Of a stretch of 64,000 nucleotides of DNA, positions 1 to 8,203 are shown one piece after another. Under the pieces are notes generated by a model, which was not told where the DNA came from, did no database searches, and worked only from the letters and a program-made list of their open reading frames with translations. The stretch covers positions 1 through 64,000 of the forward strand of contig CAZUDO010000081.1 of the NCBI GenBank assembly GCA_964618895.1. The letters are read 5' to 3'. Origin of the DNA: CAZUDO01 sp964618895 (GTDB lineage Bacteria; Desulfobacterota; Binatia; DP-6). The position numbers and the translations under genes were made by a program. The stretch's first letter is position 1. Each line of letters begins with the position of its first letter.

Positions 1-187
1 AAGGCACGTCAGGGCCTCGACCTGCGGGCCCGCCCGCGCCGTCGCCCTCCCCCTGACGTCCCACCCCCCGGGGCAGCAACGAGGCGTCGGCGCCCCCGAT
101 CCGCATCAGCCCGGCGACCGATTTTTGCTCACGCTCTGAGAAGGGGAATGGAACGAGGACTACCGACCCCGCTGGAGATGTGCCCAT
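1..187 (-). pseudogene. PemK/MazF-type toxin, N-terminal remnant running off the window edge
   Basis: An ATG at 187 on the minus strand lies inside the end of the antitoxin gene, as in many antitoxin-toxin pairs. Its frame reads GSVVLVPFPFSEREQKS, the characteristic first strand of PemK/MazF endoribonuclease toxins. The expected continuation (an RPALVL-like strand and a catalytic arginine region) does not follow in any frame before the window edge. I infer that the toxin is frameshifted or decayed, but the gene is also cut by the window, so an intact toxin with a divergent sequence cannot be excluded. Confidence 0.4.
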
Positions 188-375
188 GCCGCATCCTCCT
201 CCGCCCGGTCCCAGTCGGCGGCGAGCGCTCGCTCGCTAAGGAGAGCGGTCTCCGTAGCAGCGACGCCGTCCTCGAAGATGATGACGACCGCCCGACGGGT
301 CCCGCGAAGACGCACAGGTTCGTGCAGGCGAACGGTGCCGTCCGGTTCGATCGTGGCCTCGATCGCTTCGAGCAT
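160..375 (-). CDS. Small antitoxin of a PemK/MazF-type toxin-antitoxin locus
   Basis: This 71-residue protein starts MLEAIEATIEPDGTVRL and ends EEDAAWAHLQRGR. The short beta-strand opening followed by an acidic, tryptophan-containing tail is the pattern seen in small antitoxins encoded directly before PemK/MazF toxins. The ATG at 375 is preferred because the frame upstream of it is arginine- and serine-rich noise. The tail would occupy the toxin. The partner begins in another frame at 187 and overlaps this gene by 28 bases, which supports the pairing. The toxin appears broken, so this may be an orphan antitoxin. Family assignment rests on sequence pattern and context only. Confidence 0.6.
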   Translation of the reverse strand: MLEAIEATIEPDGTVRLHEPVRLRGTRRAVVIIFEDGVAATETALLSERALAADWDRAEEDAAWAHLQRGR

Positions 376-723
376 GGAACGCATCCTCCGACGCGCCAGT
401 CTACATGAGGTCCCTAGGGGTCGGTAGCTCGGGCGAGAGGCGGGGCCGCGGAGCCTGACCGAGGCCTGTGACAGGGTCGGGAGGATCGTGTGGAATGACC
501 GACGGGACCGAGAGACCGTCCCGCCAGCAGGCCGGGCGTGGCGGCAAGAACGCACCGCGTCATTGTCGCGTGCAGAAGTGCGACAGGCACCTCGGAGCTA
601 CTGACGATCGGTAGCCTTTCCCCGGTAATCCCGACTATCGACTTCTGGCTGTGCCGGTGCCTGGAATCATGTATTGGCCGCATGGCGTGCCGTCTTGGCA
701 CCGGACGGCGAGTCCCTTATGGT
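376..723. other. Intergenic stretch, nothing recognised
   Basis: These 348 bases lie between two divergently transcribed antitoxin genes. I see no coding frame with plausible composition, no family motif and no clear promoter or strong hairpin. Open frames crossing it are arginine- and serine-rich and look like noise. Confidence 0.4.
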
Positions 724-948
724 GTGAGTGTGCGCATTTTCGCGGCAAAGGTGATCCACGGTACGATCGTGATCGAGGGGGATCCTCTCCCCGAGGGTGC
801 GAACGTCACCGTCGTAGCACGCGACGGCGTCGAGGACTTCACGCTCAGCGACGACGACGAGGCCGAGTTGATCGCCCGCATCGCATCCGTCGATGCTGGC
901 GACACCATCGACGAAAAGGAACTGCGCGCCCGCCTGCGGCGACAATGA
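724..948 (+). CDS. Small antitoxin of a ParE/RelE-type locus
   Basis: A 74-residue acidic protein from a GTG at 724 reads VSVRIFAAKVIHGTIVIEG, then a PLPEGANVTVVARDG strand and an acidic helix ending ELRARLRRQ. This layout (short beta hairpin, then a charged helix that wraps the toxin) is typical of small antitoxins paired with ParE/RelE toxins. A second GTG at 730 is an equally possible start; the upstream extension of the frame has no family resemblance. The stop codon overlaps an ATG (ATGA at 945-948) that opens a truncated toxin, which supports the pairing. Function is inferred from pattern and context. Confidence 0.55.
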   Translation: MSVRIFAAKVIHGTIVIEGDPLPEGANVTVVARDGVEDFTLSDDDEAELIARIASVDAGDTIDEKELRARLRRQ

Positions 949-1037
949 GCCGCCGGGCGGCCGTCCGCATCGATCGTCGCGCGGCGCGTGATATTCAACG
1001 CCGACTTGAATGCCGGCATCCACGGCCTCACCGTTGA
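945..1037 (+). pseudogene. ParE/RelE-type toxin, N-terminal remnant
   Basis: The frame begins MSRRAAVRIDRRAARDI, a recognisable ParE/RelE opening strand and first helix, then loses resemblance and stops after 30 codons at 1037. A full ParE is about 95-100 residues. The start overlaps the antitoxin stop, the normal translationally coupled arrangement, so the toxin was probably lost by deletion or frameshift while the antitoxin remains intact. Confidence 0.4.
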
Positions 1038-1184
1038 AGTATTGACGACAGGTGCCGACGCGACCTCGGTGTAATGGGGCAACGTCGCTGATGGCGGCCA
1101 GTCGATCGCCCAGCCCGTGCCCATCGCCACGTGCCCTCCTGACGACGGCTCGCAACCCGCGCGACCGGCAACGCGTGCGGGCCC

Positions 1185-2540
1185 TCAGGACAGCCCGTGC
1201 TTCTTCAGCTTGTACCAGAGACTGCGTTCGCTCACGCCGAGCACGCGGGCGGCGCGCGCCTTCACCTGCTTGGTGTCCTCGAGCGCGCGCAGGATCATGT
1301 CCCGTTCGAGCTGATCCATCGCCTCGTCGAGGCGCTCCGTGACGGCGCGCGCCGTGGTCGGCTCGGCAGCGGCGGGCTTCCCCAGCGCCAGCAGGTCGGC
1401 GTCGATGCGGCCGCCCTGACAGAGCACGATGGCACGTTCGATGACGTTCTCCAGCTCGCGGACGTTGCCGGGCCAGGGGTAGGCCTGCAGCACGCGCAGC
1501 GCGTCGGCGGTGATCTGCGGGACGGCCGCCGCCGGGCCGTGCGCGCCCCGGCGCAGAAAATGCGCCACCAGGAAGGGGATGTCCTCGCGCCGCGCGCGCA
1601 GCGGCGGCATCGGAATCTGGACGACACGCAGGCGATAGAACAGGTCGGGCCGGAACTGCCCGGCCTCGATCATCGCCTCGAGGTCACGGTTGGTGGCCGA
1701 CACGAGGCGCATGTCGACCTCGCGCGGTCGGTTCGACCCCACCCGCTCGACGACGCGATCCTGCAGCACGCGGAGCAGCTTCGGCTGCAGGACGAGCGGC
1801 GCATCGCCCACCTCGTCGAGGAAGAGGGTGCCCCCGTCGGCCAGCTCGAGCTTGCCCTGGCGTTCGGCGGCCGCCCCCGTGAAGGCGCCGCGGGCATGGC
1901 CGAAGAGCTCGCTTTCCAGCAGCTCGGTGGGGATGGCCGCCAGATTCACCGGCACCAGTAGGTGGTCGTGGCGCGGGCTCCGGCGGTGGATGGCGCGTGC
2001 GACGAGCTCCTTGCCCGTGCCGGTCTCGCCGGTGATCAGGACGGATGCGTCGCTCGGTGCCACCCGCCGGACCAGGTCGGTGACTTCGCGCAGCGCCGCC
2101 GAGACGCCGATCAACTCGTCCAGCTCGTGGGTCTCCTCGCGCTCCTCGCGCAGGAACGCGTGCTCGGCGCGGTGCCGGCGCGCCGCCAGGGCCCGGTCGA
2201 CGCGCAGCTTCATCTCGTCCGCGTCGAAGGGCTTCTGCAGATAGTCGAAGGCGCCGTGCTGCATCGCCTGCACCGCGCCCTCGACCGTGCCGTAGGCGGT
2301 CAGCAGGATGAGCGGCACGTCGCCCCCGAGCCGCTGCACGATGCCGAGGAGGTCCATGCCGCTCCCGCCCGGCATGCGCACGTCGCTGATCACCAGGTCG
2401 ACTTCGCGCTCCCGCAGGACGGCTTCGGCGGCGGGCACGTCGGGGGCGCTCAGCACGTCGTGGCCCGAGGTGCGCAGCAGCAACGAGACGGTGTGGCGCA
2501 TGCGCTCGTCGTCGTCGACGACCAGGATGGTCGCGCGCAT
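1185..2540 (-). CDS. NtrC-family sigma-54-dependent response regulator
   Basis: This 451-residue protein has three domains. The receiver (about 1-120) shows the acidic DDDE pocket, the phospho-acceptor in DLVISDVRMPG and a KPF lysine. The sigma-54 AAA+ domain (about 140-380) carries Walker A GETGTGKELV and the sigma-54 contact loop GAFTGA. The C-terminal Fis-type helix-turn-helix is around QVKARAARVLGVSE. It activates sigma-54 promoters when phosphorylated. Its ATG overlaps the stop of the sensor kinase upstream (ATGA), so the two form a cognate pair. A divergent porin gene has a sigma-54-like promoter (4153-4168) and is the likely target. The domain assignment is clear; the signal sensed is unknown. 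Confidence 0.93.
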   Translation of the reverse strand: MRATILVVDDDERMRHTVSLLLRTSGHDVLSAPDVPAAEAVLREREVDLVISDVRMPGGSGMDLLGIVQRLGGDVPLILLTAYGTVEGAVQAMQHGAFDYLQKPFDADEMKLRVDRALAARRHRAEHAFLREEREETHELDELIGVSAALREVTDLVRRVAPSDASVLITGETGTGKELVARAIHRRSPRHDHLLVPVNLAAIPTELLESELFGHARGAFTGAAAERQGKLELADGGTLFLDEVGDAPLVLQPKLLRVLQDRVVERVGSNRPREVDMRLVSATNRDLEAMIEAGQFRPDLFYRLRVVQIPMPPLRARREDIPFLVAHFLRRGAHGPAAAVPQITADALRVLQAYPWPGNVRELENVIERAIVLCQGGRIDADLLALGKPAAAEPTTARAVTERLDEAMDQLERDMILRALEDTKQVKARAARVLGVSERSLWYKLKKHGLS

Positions 2541-4198
2541 CAGGACGCGTCCTCCTGGAGGGGGAGCCGCACCCACACGCAGGCGCCGCCCTGGGCGAGG
2601 TTGCGGGCGCCCACGTCGCCGCCGTGCTCCTCGACGATCCGCTTGACGATTGCGAGCCCGAGGCCGGTCCCATCCGCCTTGGTGGTGAAGAAGGGCGAGA
2701 AGGCGCGCGCCAGGGCCTCTGGCGAGAAGCCCGGCCCACTGTCGGAGACCTCGAGCACCGCCCAGGGCGCCTCGGCCCGCCAGCCCACGCGGACCGTGCC
2801 CGGATCCGGCGCGGCCTGCACCGCGTTGTGGAGGAGGTTGAGCAAGACCTGCTGCATCTGATCGCCGTCGGCGAGGACGCGGACGCCCGTGCGTGCGCCG
2901 TCGATCTCGAGCGCGACCCGGCGCGCGCGCGCCCATGGCCGTAGCACGGCGACGGTGCGATCCACCAGCGCGTCCAGCCGCTCTGGGGCCCGCCGCGCGG
3001 CGCGCGGACGCGCCAGGTCGACAAGGCCGGTCACGACGCCGTTCAGCCGATCGACCTCGGCGGCAACCATGCGGGCCAGGTCGCGCTGCTCGGCGACCGG
3101 CAGGTTGCCGCTGGCGAGGAGCTGCGCCGAGGTCTTCAGCACCGACAGCGGGGTGCGCACGTCGTGGGCGATGCTGGCGGCGACCTCGCCCAGCAGCGCC
3201 AGCCGGGAGCGCGCGATGGCGTCGCGCTGGGCCGTGGCCAGGCGTACCATCATGGCCTCGAAGGCGCTCGCCAGGACGCCGACCTCGCCGCCGGACGCCG
3301 GCAGCTCGCCCATGGCCTCGGGGTGTCCGCGCTCCGTGATCGCTTCGACCGACGCGGTGAGCCGGCGGATGGGGACGCTGACCCGCCACGCCACCAGTCC
3401 GCCGAGGAGCCCGCTCAGGGCGAGCACGAGGACGCCGATGCGCGACAGCGTCTGGCGGAGCGAGAGGATGCTGGCCAGGGCGACGCGTGCCGGCTGCCGC
3501 GCCACCACGCTGAGGCGCGGGCCCGCGACCCCGGCGAGACTCGCGATCGGGGCGATCTCCTCGAAGACGGTCCCGGCCGGCGGCGGGTCCTCGTCACCGG
3601 AGGCGAGCGGGAGCTGCGCGAGAGCCTGGTCCGGAGCGTAGAGCGTGACCGCAACAGCGTCCGCGGTCTCCGCCCCGTCGGCGGTCACGGCACGCAGGAG
3701 CCGTTCGGGATCCATGAGGGCCGCGAGGGTGCCGATGCGCTCGGTCGGCCGGCGTGGGTGGAAGACCGGGGTGACGAACTCGAGGGCGTCGCCGGACCCC
3801 GGGGTGCGCCGCACCCGAAGCTCGGGAGACGCGGGCGCGTCCGCGCCGGGCGACAGCGTGGTGGTGTCACCGGCGGTCGCCGTGGCGTGGCCCTCGCGGT
3901 CGAAGGCGGCGATGGTCAGGTAGGCGTCGCGGGCCTGGTGCGTGTGGCGCAGGAACTCGGCCAGCGCCTTGTCGACGTCGCCGAAGGTGAGGGCGAGCAT
4001 GGGTTCCAGGCGCGCCCACGTCGTGATATCGGCCACCCGATCCGCGAGCTCGCGGTGGAGATCCCGAGCCATGTCCCGCGCCAATAGCTCCAGCCGCGTC
4101 CGCGCGGCCGCCTCCAGCGCCGCGCGCGCCCGCGTGTAGGATAGCGTCCCGATGGCGAGCGTCGTGCATCCCACCAGCACCAGCACCAGCAGGACCAT
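2540..4198 (-). CDS. Membrane sensor histidine kinase, partner of the sigma-54 regulator
   Basis: About 552 residues. An N-terminal membrane segment (MVLLVLVLVGCTTLAIG) is followed by a roughly 220-residue extracytoplasmic sensor region, a second membrane segment near 250-270 (IGVLVLALSGLLGGLVAW), HAMP, a HisKA H-box SIAHDVRTPL, and an ATPase domain with N-box LNLLHNAVQAAP, DSGPGF and FTTKADGTGLGLA. All catalytic motifs are present. It should autophosphorylate and pass phosphate to the downstream regulator, with which it shares an ATGA overlap. The ATG at 4198 is chosen because the coding strand opposite becomes the porin gene just beyond it. The positive residues in the frame upstream hint at a slightly earlier non-ATG start. 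Confidence 0.9.
   Translation of the reverse strand: MVLLVLVLVGCTTLAIGTLSYTRARAALEAAARTRLELLARDMARDLHRELADRVADITTWARLEPMLALTFGDVDKALAEFLRHTHQARDAYLTIAAFDREGHATATAGDTTTLSPGADAPASPELRVRRTPGSGDALEFVTPVFHPRRPTERIGTLAALMDPERLLRAVTADGAETADAVAVTLYAPDQALAQLPLASGDEDPPPAGTVFEEIAPIASLAGVAGPRLSVVARQPARVALASILSLRQTLSRIGVLVLALSGLLGGLVAWRVSVPIRRLTASVEAITERGHPEAMGELPASGGEVGVLASAFEAMMVRLATAQRDAIARSRLALLGEVAASIAHDVRTPLSVLKTSAQLLASGNLPVAEQRDLARMVAAEVDRLNGVVTGLVDLARPRAARRAPERLDALVDRTVAVLRPWARARRVALEIDGARTGVRVLADGDQMQQVLLNLLHNAVQAAPDPGTVRVGWRAEAPWAVLEVSDSGPGFSPEALARAFSPFFTTKADGTGLGLAIVKRIVEEHGGDVGARNLAQGGACVWVRLPLQEDAS
4153..4168 (+). promoter_or_regulatory. Candidate sigma-54 (-24/-12) promoter of the porin gene
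   Basis: TGGCGAGCGTCGTGCA has the GG and GC dinucleotides ten bases apart and a TGGC/TGCA match to the sigma-54 consensus. It lies about 29 bases before the ATG at 4197, on the correct strand, opposite an operon that encodes a sigma-54 activator. It sits inside the first codons of the kinase gene. Short degenerate matches are common in GC-rich DNA, so confidence is limited. Confidence 0.35.
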
Positions 4199-5306
4199 GC
4201 GGGTGGTGATCGAGCTGTGCCGGGCCGTGCGGGTCGCCGCGGCCGCGAGCCGGCGCAGGAGGCCTGCCCGGGCCGCCGTGGGGGTCGTACTCGCGTTGCT
4301 GGTCACGCTGGCGGCGCCGGCGGCGGGGTCAGACTTCCACATTGAGTGGGACCGGGCGGGCAACGGCATCGCCCTGCCCGGGGGCCTGTGGGTCGGCGGC
4401 GATGTGACGCTCGTCGGGGTGGTGCCCGAAGGGCAGCCGGCGGTGGCGGAGTTCGAAGACGTGCGCCTGTTGGCACGCTGGGAGGCGACCAGCCGCCTGG
4501 CGTTCTTCACCGAGCTGCGCGTTGAGGACCTGGTCGAGTGGGTGGAGGCGGAGGGGGTCGACTCGCATGACGTGCACTTCGGCGTCGAGCGTTTGTACGC
4601 GGAAGTCCTGCTGGCGCCGACCCTGACCCTGCGTCTCGGGAAGGTGTTCACGCCGTACGGGCTCTGGAACCCGATCCACCGCGCACCGCTCACCTGGACG
4701 GTCGAGGAGCCGGCCGTCGTCGAGGAGCTGTTCCCGACCTACGCGACGGGGTTGAGCCTCCTGTATCACACGACCTGGCACGGATGGAGTGTCGATGCCA
4801 CAACGTATGGGCCGGCTCAAGACACGCTGACCTCGCGCAGCGCGGACGACGAGGGCTGGCTGGCCGGCACGCGGGTCGCGGCCGGGCGTCCGGTCGGGGC
4901 GGCGTTCGGGTCGGTCGGTCTCAACGCCGCCGGGTTCCGCGGCTACCACGATTCCGAGTGGGCGGTGGCGACCGGGCCGGATCTGGAGATCGACCTCCCC
5001 GGGCACCAGCTGACCGCCGAGCTGACGTTCCACATCCCGGCGGGCGGCGGGCGGACCGTGCAGGGGCTGTACCTGCAGGACGCCATCCCGCTCGCGCCGC
5101 TCGCGCCGTGGGCGCGCGGCCTGTACGGCGTGCTGCGCTTCGAGCAGTTCCAGCCCCAGCACGGGCGCTCGTCGGTCGCGGGCCTGGTGGGCGTGTTCTG
5201 GCAGCCGCTGCCGAGCGTCGTCCTGAAGCTCGACTACCTGTTCGCGAGCCGGCCGCTCGAGAACCTCGAGCCCGGTCTCCAAACCTCCTTCTCGCTGCTG
5301 TTTTGA
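4197..5306 (+). CDS. Outer-membrane porin-like beta-barrel protein
   Basis: The protein (369 residues from the ATG at 4197) has an arginine-rich N-region and a hydrophobic signal segment (VGVVLALLVTLAAPAAG) followed by alternating polar/aromatic strands through to a terminal aromatic LLF typical of outer-membrane barrels. A segment reading LRLGKVFTPYGLWNPIHR resembles barrel strands of phosphate-selective and related porins. It is followed 14 bases later by a PstS-like protein and is divergent from a sigma-54 regulator pair, so the cluster looks like a regulated anion-uptake module. The start is uncertain: 4197 gives a long N-region and GTG 4278 gives one lacking basic residues. The substrate is not evident. 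Confidence 0.7.
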   Translation: MRVVIELCRAVRVAAAASRRRRPARAAVGVVLALLVTLAAPAAGSDFHIEWDRAGNGIALPGGLWVGGDVTLVGVVPEGQPAVAEFEDVRLLARWEATSRLAFFTELRVEDLVEWVEAEGVDSHDVHFGVERLYAEVLLAPTLTLRLGKVFTPYGLWNPIHRAPLTWTVEEPAVVEELFPTYATGLSLLYHTTWHGWSVDATTYGPAQDTLTSRSADDEGWLAGTRVAAGRPVGAAFGSVGLNAAGFRGYHDSEWAVATGPDLEIDLPGHQLTAELTFHIPAGGGRTVQGLYLQDAIPLAPLAPWARGLYGVLRFEQFQPQHGRSSVAGLVGVFWQPLPSVVLKLDYLFASRPLENLEPGLQTSFSLLF

Positions 5307-5320
5307 GACGCCCCGTGCCG

Positions 5321-5770
5321 ATGCCCCGAATCGCCGCGGCACTGCTGCTGATCGTGATGGTGGCCACCGGACCGCGGGCCGTCGAGCCGGCCGCCCCGGG
5401 GGCGATCGCTGTCGTAGTGGGGGCCGCGAGCCCGGTGCGCGACGTGACCATCGACCGCTTGCGCGAGCTGTATCTGCGCCGGCAGCGCCTGTGGACGGAC
5501 GGTAACGGCGCCGTCCCGGTCAACCTGCCTGCGGACAGTGCCATCCGGCGCGCGTTCTCGGAGCGCGTCCTCGGCCGCATGCCCGACGATCTGGTCGGCT
5601 ACTGGAACCGCCGCTACTTCGAAGGCGTGCGGCCGCCACTGGTGCTCCAGTCGCCGGCCGCGGTCTGTGCCTACGTCGCGGTCGAGCCCTACGCGATCGG
5701 CTACCTGCCGCTGGCAGAGGTGAACGGCGCCGCGTGCCGGGTGCTGTTGGTCATCGGCCGCGCCCCGTGA
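5321..5770 (+). CDS. PstS-like periplasmic substrate-binding domain protein
   Basis: A 149-residue exported protein with signal peptide MPRIAAALLLIVMVATGPRA. The mature part reads DVTIDRLRELYLRRQRLW, then a PVNLPADSAIRRAFSERVLG region and a YWNRRYFEG segment, the pattern of small single-domain PBP-like proteins related to phosphate-binding PstS. Binding of an oxyanion is a family-level inference. At about half the length of true PstS it may act as a sensor or scaffold and not as a transporter component; no ABC permease is nearby. It follows the porin closely and is probably cotranscribed with it. Confidence 0.75.
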   Translation: MPRIAAALLLIVMVATGPRAVEPAAPGAIAVVVGAASPVRDVTIDRLRELYLRRQRLWTDGNGAVPVNLPADSAIRRAFSERVLGRMPDDLVGYWNRRYFEGVRPPLVLQSPAAVCAYVAVEPYAIGYLPLAEVNGAACRVLLVIGRAP

Positions 5771-5900
5771 TGCCGTCCGGCGCGCAAGCGCTTGCGCGCC
5801 GCGAACCCCACGGACCCTGCAAGATGTTGCGCGCCTGGCCCGCGCCGCGTGAAACGGGACGCGTTCGCCGGGCGGCACGCGACATGCAGCGGGAGGTCCC

Positions 5901-6836
5901 ATGACACAACGATGGTTCGGTCCGGTGGGGTGGTTGCTGGTGCTCGTCTGCGGCGGGGTCGCCGCTGCGGCCACGGAGCCGCCGCTGTGTACGCAGACGT
6001 CACGCGCGGCGCTGCGCGCGTGCGAACACGAGGGCCGGGACGAGATGTGGATCGCGATCGGCGGGTGCGCCAATCGCCCGGACCCGGCGGTGCGGCGGGT
6101 GTGCCGGCGCCAGGCGAAGCAGCAGGGCCGCGAGCACGCCGCGGACTGCGCCGAGCAGCTCGACGCCCGCGAAACCCTGTGCGACGCGCTCGGGCAATCG
6201 GCCTACGATCCCGCCATCGATCCGGCGCGCTTCGCCAGCCCCGCGGCCGCGGCCGGCAACCCGAATCCGTACTTTCCGCTGCTGCCCGGGACCACCTGGA
6301 CCTATGCCGGCGACGGCGAGACCATCACCGTGACGGTGACCGCCCGGACCAAGCAGATCCAGGGAGTGACCTGCACGGTCGTGCGCGACCTGGTGGCCAA
6401 GAACGGCACGCCGGTCGAGGACACCGACGACTACTTTGCCCAGGACCTCGACGGTAACGTGTGGTACTTCGGTGAGCTGTCACAGAGCTTCGAGGGCGGG
6501 GAGCTCGCCGGCCTCGACGGTTCGTGGACGGCGGGCAGGGACGGCGCCAAGGCGGGGATGGTCATGAAGCGCACTCCCGTGGCCGGCGAGACCTACCGCC
6601 AGGAGTTCTTCCTGGGGGACGCCGAGGACGCCGCCGAAGTCGTGAGCGTGACCGCGTCGGCGACCGTGCCAGCCGTATCGTGCGCCGGGACCTGCGTGCA
6701 GACGCTCGACTTCACGCCCCTCGAGGCGGACGCGCGCGAGCACAAGTTCTACGCGCCCGGCGTCGGGTTGGTGCTCGAGGTGGATGTGGAAACCGGCAGC
6801 CGGGTCGAGCTGGTGGACTTCAGAACGGCTCCTTGA
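5901..6836 (+). CDS. Secreted protein of unknown function
   Basis: The 311-residue product has a clear signal peptide (WLLVLVCGGVAAAA) and a good ribosome site (GGGAGG) before the ATG. The mature N-terminus (about 25-100) has six or more cysteines. From about 125 onward a beta-rich domain begins with NPYFPLLPGTTWTYAGDGE, a motif seen at the start of secreted beta-sandwich domains in soil bacteria. No catalytic motif is evident. Its last codons (from 6821) lie inside a 59-base stretch that matches the 3' end of the SDR gene at 17567, so the natural C-terminus may have been replaced by that fragment. Confidence 0.75.
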   Translation: MTQRWFGPVGWLLVLVCGGVAAAATEPPLCTQTSRAALRACEHEGRDEMWIAIGGCANRPDPAVRRVCRRQAKQQGREHAADCAEQLDARETLCDALGQSAYDPAIDPARFASPAAAAGNPNPYFPLLPGTTWTYAGDGETITVTVTARTKQIQGVTCTVVRDLVAKNGTPVEDTDDYFAQDLDGNVWYFGELSQSFEGGELAGLDGSWTAGRDGAKAGMVMKRTPVAGETYRQEFFLGDAEDAAEVVSVTASATVPAVSCAGTCVQTLDFTPLEADAREHKFYAPGVGLVLEVDVETGSRVELVDFRTAP

Positions 6837-6879
6837 ACGGCCGCAGGTCCACCTCGTGCGTCCATGCCGTGCGGTGCTG
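6821..6879 (-). repeat. Fragment A of a duplicated SDR gene 3' end
   Basis: These 59 bases match 17567-17625 at 56 positions. They encode the last residues of that SDR on the minus strand (QHRTAWTHEVDLRPFKEPF then stop). The segment ends with GCCGTGCGGTGCTG (6866-6879), which reappears at 13827-13840, where the match to the SDR gene resumes. Together the two fragments cover 17567-17692 without a gap. Confidence 0.85.
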
Positions 6880-7013
6880 ATGGGTTCGAACACCACGTGG
6901 GTCGTTCCATCCGACCACTCGCCCTTGAACGTGAGCAGTCGTGCACCCGTTCTGCTATCCGTTGGAGTCCCGTTGAGCGCCCGCACGTGCGTAAACTTTG
7001 CACCCAGCGTCAT
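6880..7013 (-). pseudogene. IS91-like transposase remnant
   Basis: A short minus-strand frame from an ATG at 7013 reads GARLLTFKGEWSDG and then TTHVVFEPI, closely resembling the strand found near the C-terminal part of Y2-type (IS91-like) transposases. Nothing else of the transposase survives; the frame stops resembling the family exactly where the SDR tail fragment begins at 6879. This places a mobile-element scar at the left junction of the 7-kb segment. Assignment rests on one motif. Confidence 0.4.
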
Positions 7014-7030
7014 ACGCCAAACTCCTGGAG

Positions 7031-8203
7031 TCACAGCAGCGGGTGGTCGGAGCTGAGGCCGATCAGAACTCTTCCGATGAGCTCCTGGCTGGGTGGCGCT
7101 GTGCTGAAATGCTGTGTCACGGCGTGGATGTCGCGGAACTGTCGTTGCAGGAGGCTCGTGGCGTAGTTGGCCGTTCCGCCGCCCGCCGTATACATTAGGT
7201 CGACGGCCCGGGCGGAGCTCAGCGTCGCGTTGGTGCAGGCGAGCCGCAGAAGTGCTCGCTCGCGGGGAATGAGCCGTCCCCGGTCGACCAACGCCGTCCA
7301 GACTTCGCCGAGGGTTTGGAGCATCAAGGCGTGCGCCGACCGCAGGGCGGCCTCTGCCTGGCTGACTTGCAACTGCGCAAGCGGCCGCTTCGCCAGGGGA
7401 GTGGCCATCCCGGTAGGCACCTTGGTCGAGGCCAGGCTCAACAGCTCGTCGATGGCCGCCCTGCCAATGCCGAGCGCAACCGACGCGACGCCCACCGCAA
7501 GGAGGCTCTGGGCCGGGAAGGCGTAGAGCGGACCGGGTTGCGCGGCGGAGCCGGCGAAGGGAATCACGTGCTCGCTCGGGACTAGGACGTCCTTCACCTC
7601 GATGTCGTGACTTCCCGTGGCGCAGAGACCGGACACCGTCCACGTGTCGATGATCCGGACGGATGAAGCCGGAAAGAGAACGAGCCGCCAGTCGAAAGGG
7701 ATGCCTCCGGCTCCGCCTGCGGCATTCTCCGGAGAGTCGGCGACGACGCCGGCCATGAGCCAGTTCGCGTGACGGCAGCCGCTGGCGAAGGGCCAGCGGC
7801 CGGAGACAACGTAGCCGTCGGCGACGCGGGCGGCCGTTCCGAGCGGAGCGATCGGGCCGACGATGAGGACGTCGGGACTGCTCCATATCCCCTCCGCCGT
7901 TCGAGGAGGGAAGAGACCTGCCGGCACTCCGCCCAGAGCGCCGATCATCGCTATCCAGCCGGCGGACCCGTCGGCGGCGGCGAGCTCTTCGACGACCTGC
8001 ATCAGGGTCGGGGCATCCGTCTCGAGGCCACCCAGAGCGCGGGGAACGAGCAGCCGGAAGATCCCCGCTGCCGCAAACCTATCGATGACGGCGTCCGGCA
8101 TCTCGCGAGCGCGCTCCGCCTCGTCGGCGTACCGGCGAATAAGCGGGATGAGCGCGCGCACCGATTCGAGGAGCTCGCGATCGACATCGACCGGGCGTGT
8201 CAT
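7031..8203 (-). CDS. Acyl-CoA dehydrogenase-fold flavoenzyme (flavin-dependent monooxygenase type)
   Basis: This 390-residue protein has the acyl-CoA dehydrogenase fold: an N-terminal helical domain (ADEAERAREMPDAVIDRFAA and LGGLETDAPTLMQVVEELAA), a middle beta domain (GRWPFASGCRHANW) and a C-terminal helical domain. The TVSGLCATGSHDIEV segment and C-terminal TAPPSQELIGRVLIGL resemble the HpaH/HsaA-type two-component hydroxylases, which use reduced flavin and oxygen. Oxidase or dehydrogenase activity cannot be excluded. Its ATG overlaps the stop of the alcohol dehydrogenase gene, so it is the last gene of a five-gene minus-strand operon beginning at the thioesterase. No flavin reductase partner is adjacent. 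Confidence 0.8.
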   Translation of the reverse strand: MTRPVDVDRELLESVRALIPLIRRYADEAERAREMPDAVIDRFAAAGIFRLLVPRALGGLETDAPTLMQVVEELAAADGSAGWIAMIGALGGVPAGLFPPRTAEGIWSSPDVLIVGPIAPLGTAARVADGYVVSGRWPFASGCRHANWLMAGVVADSPENAAGGAGGIPFDWRLVLFPASSVRIIDTWTVSGLCATGSHDIEVKDVLVPSEHVIPFAGSAAQPGPLYAFPAQSLLAVGVASVALGIGRAAIDELLSLASTKVPTGMATPLAKRPLAQLQVSQAEAALRSAHALMLQTLGEVWTALVDRGRLIPRERALLRLACTNATLSSARAVDLMYTAGGGTANYATSLLQRQFRDIHAVTQHFSTAPPSQELIGRVLIGLSSDHPLL

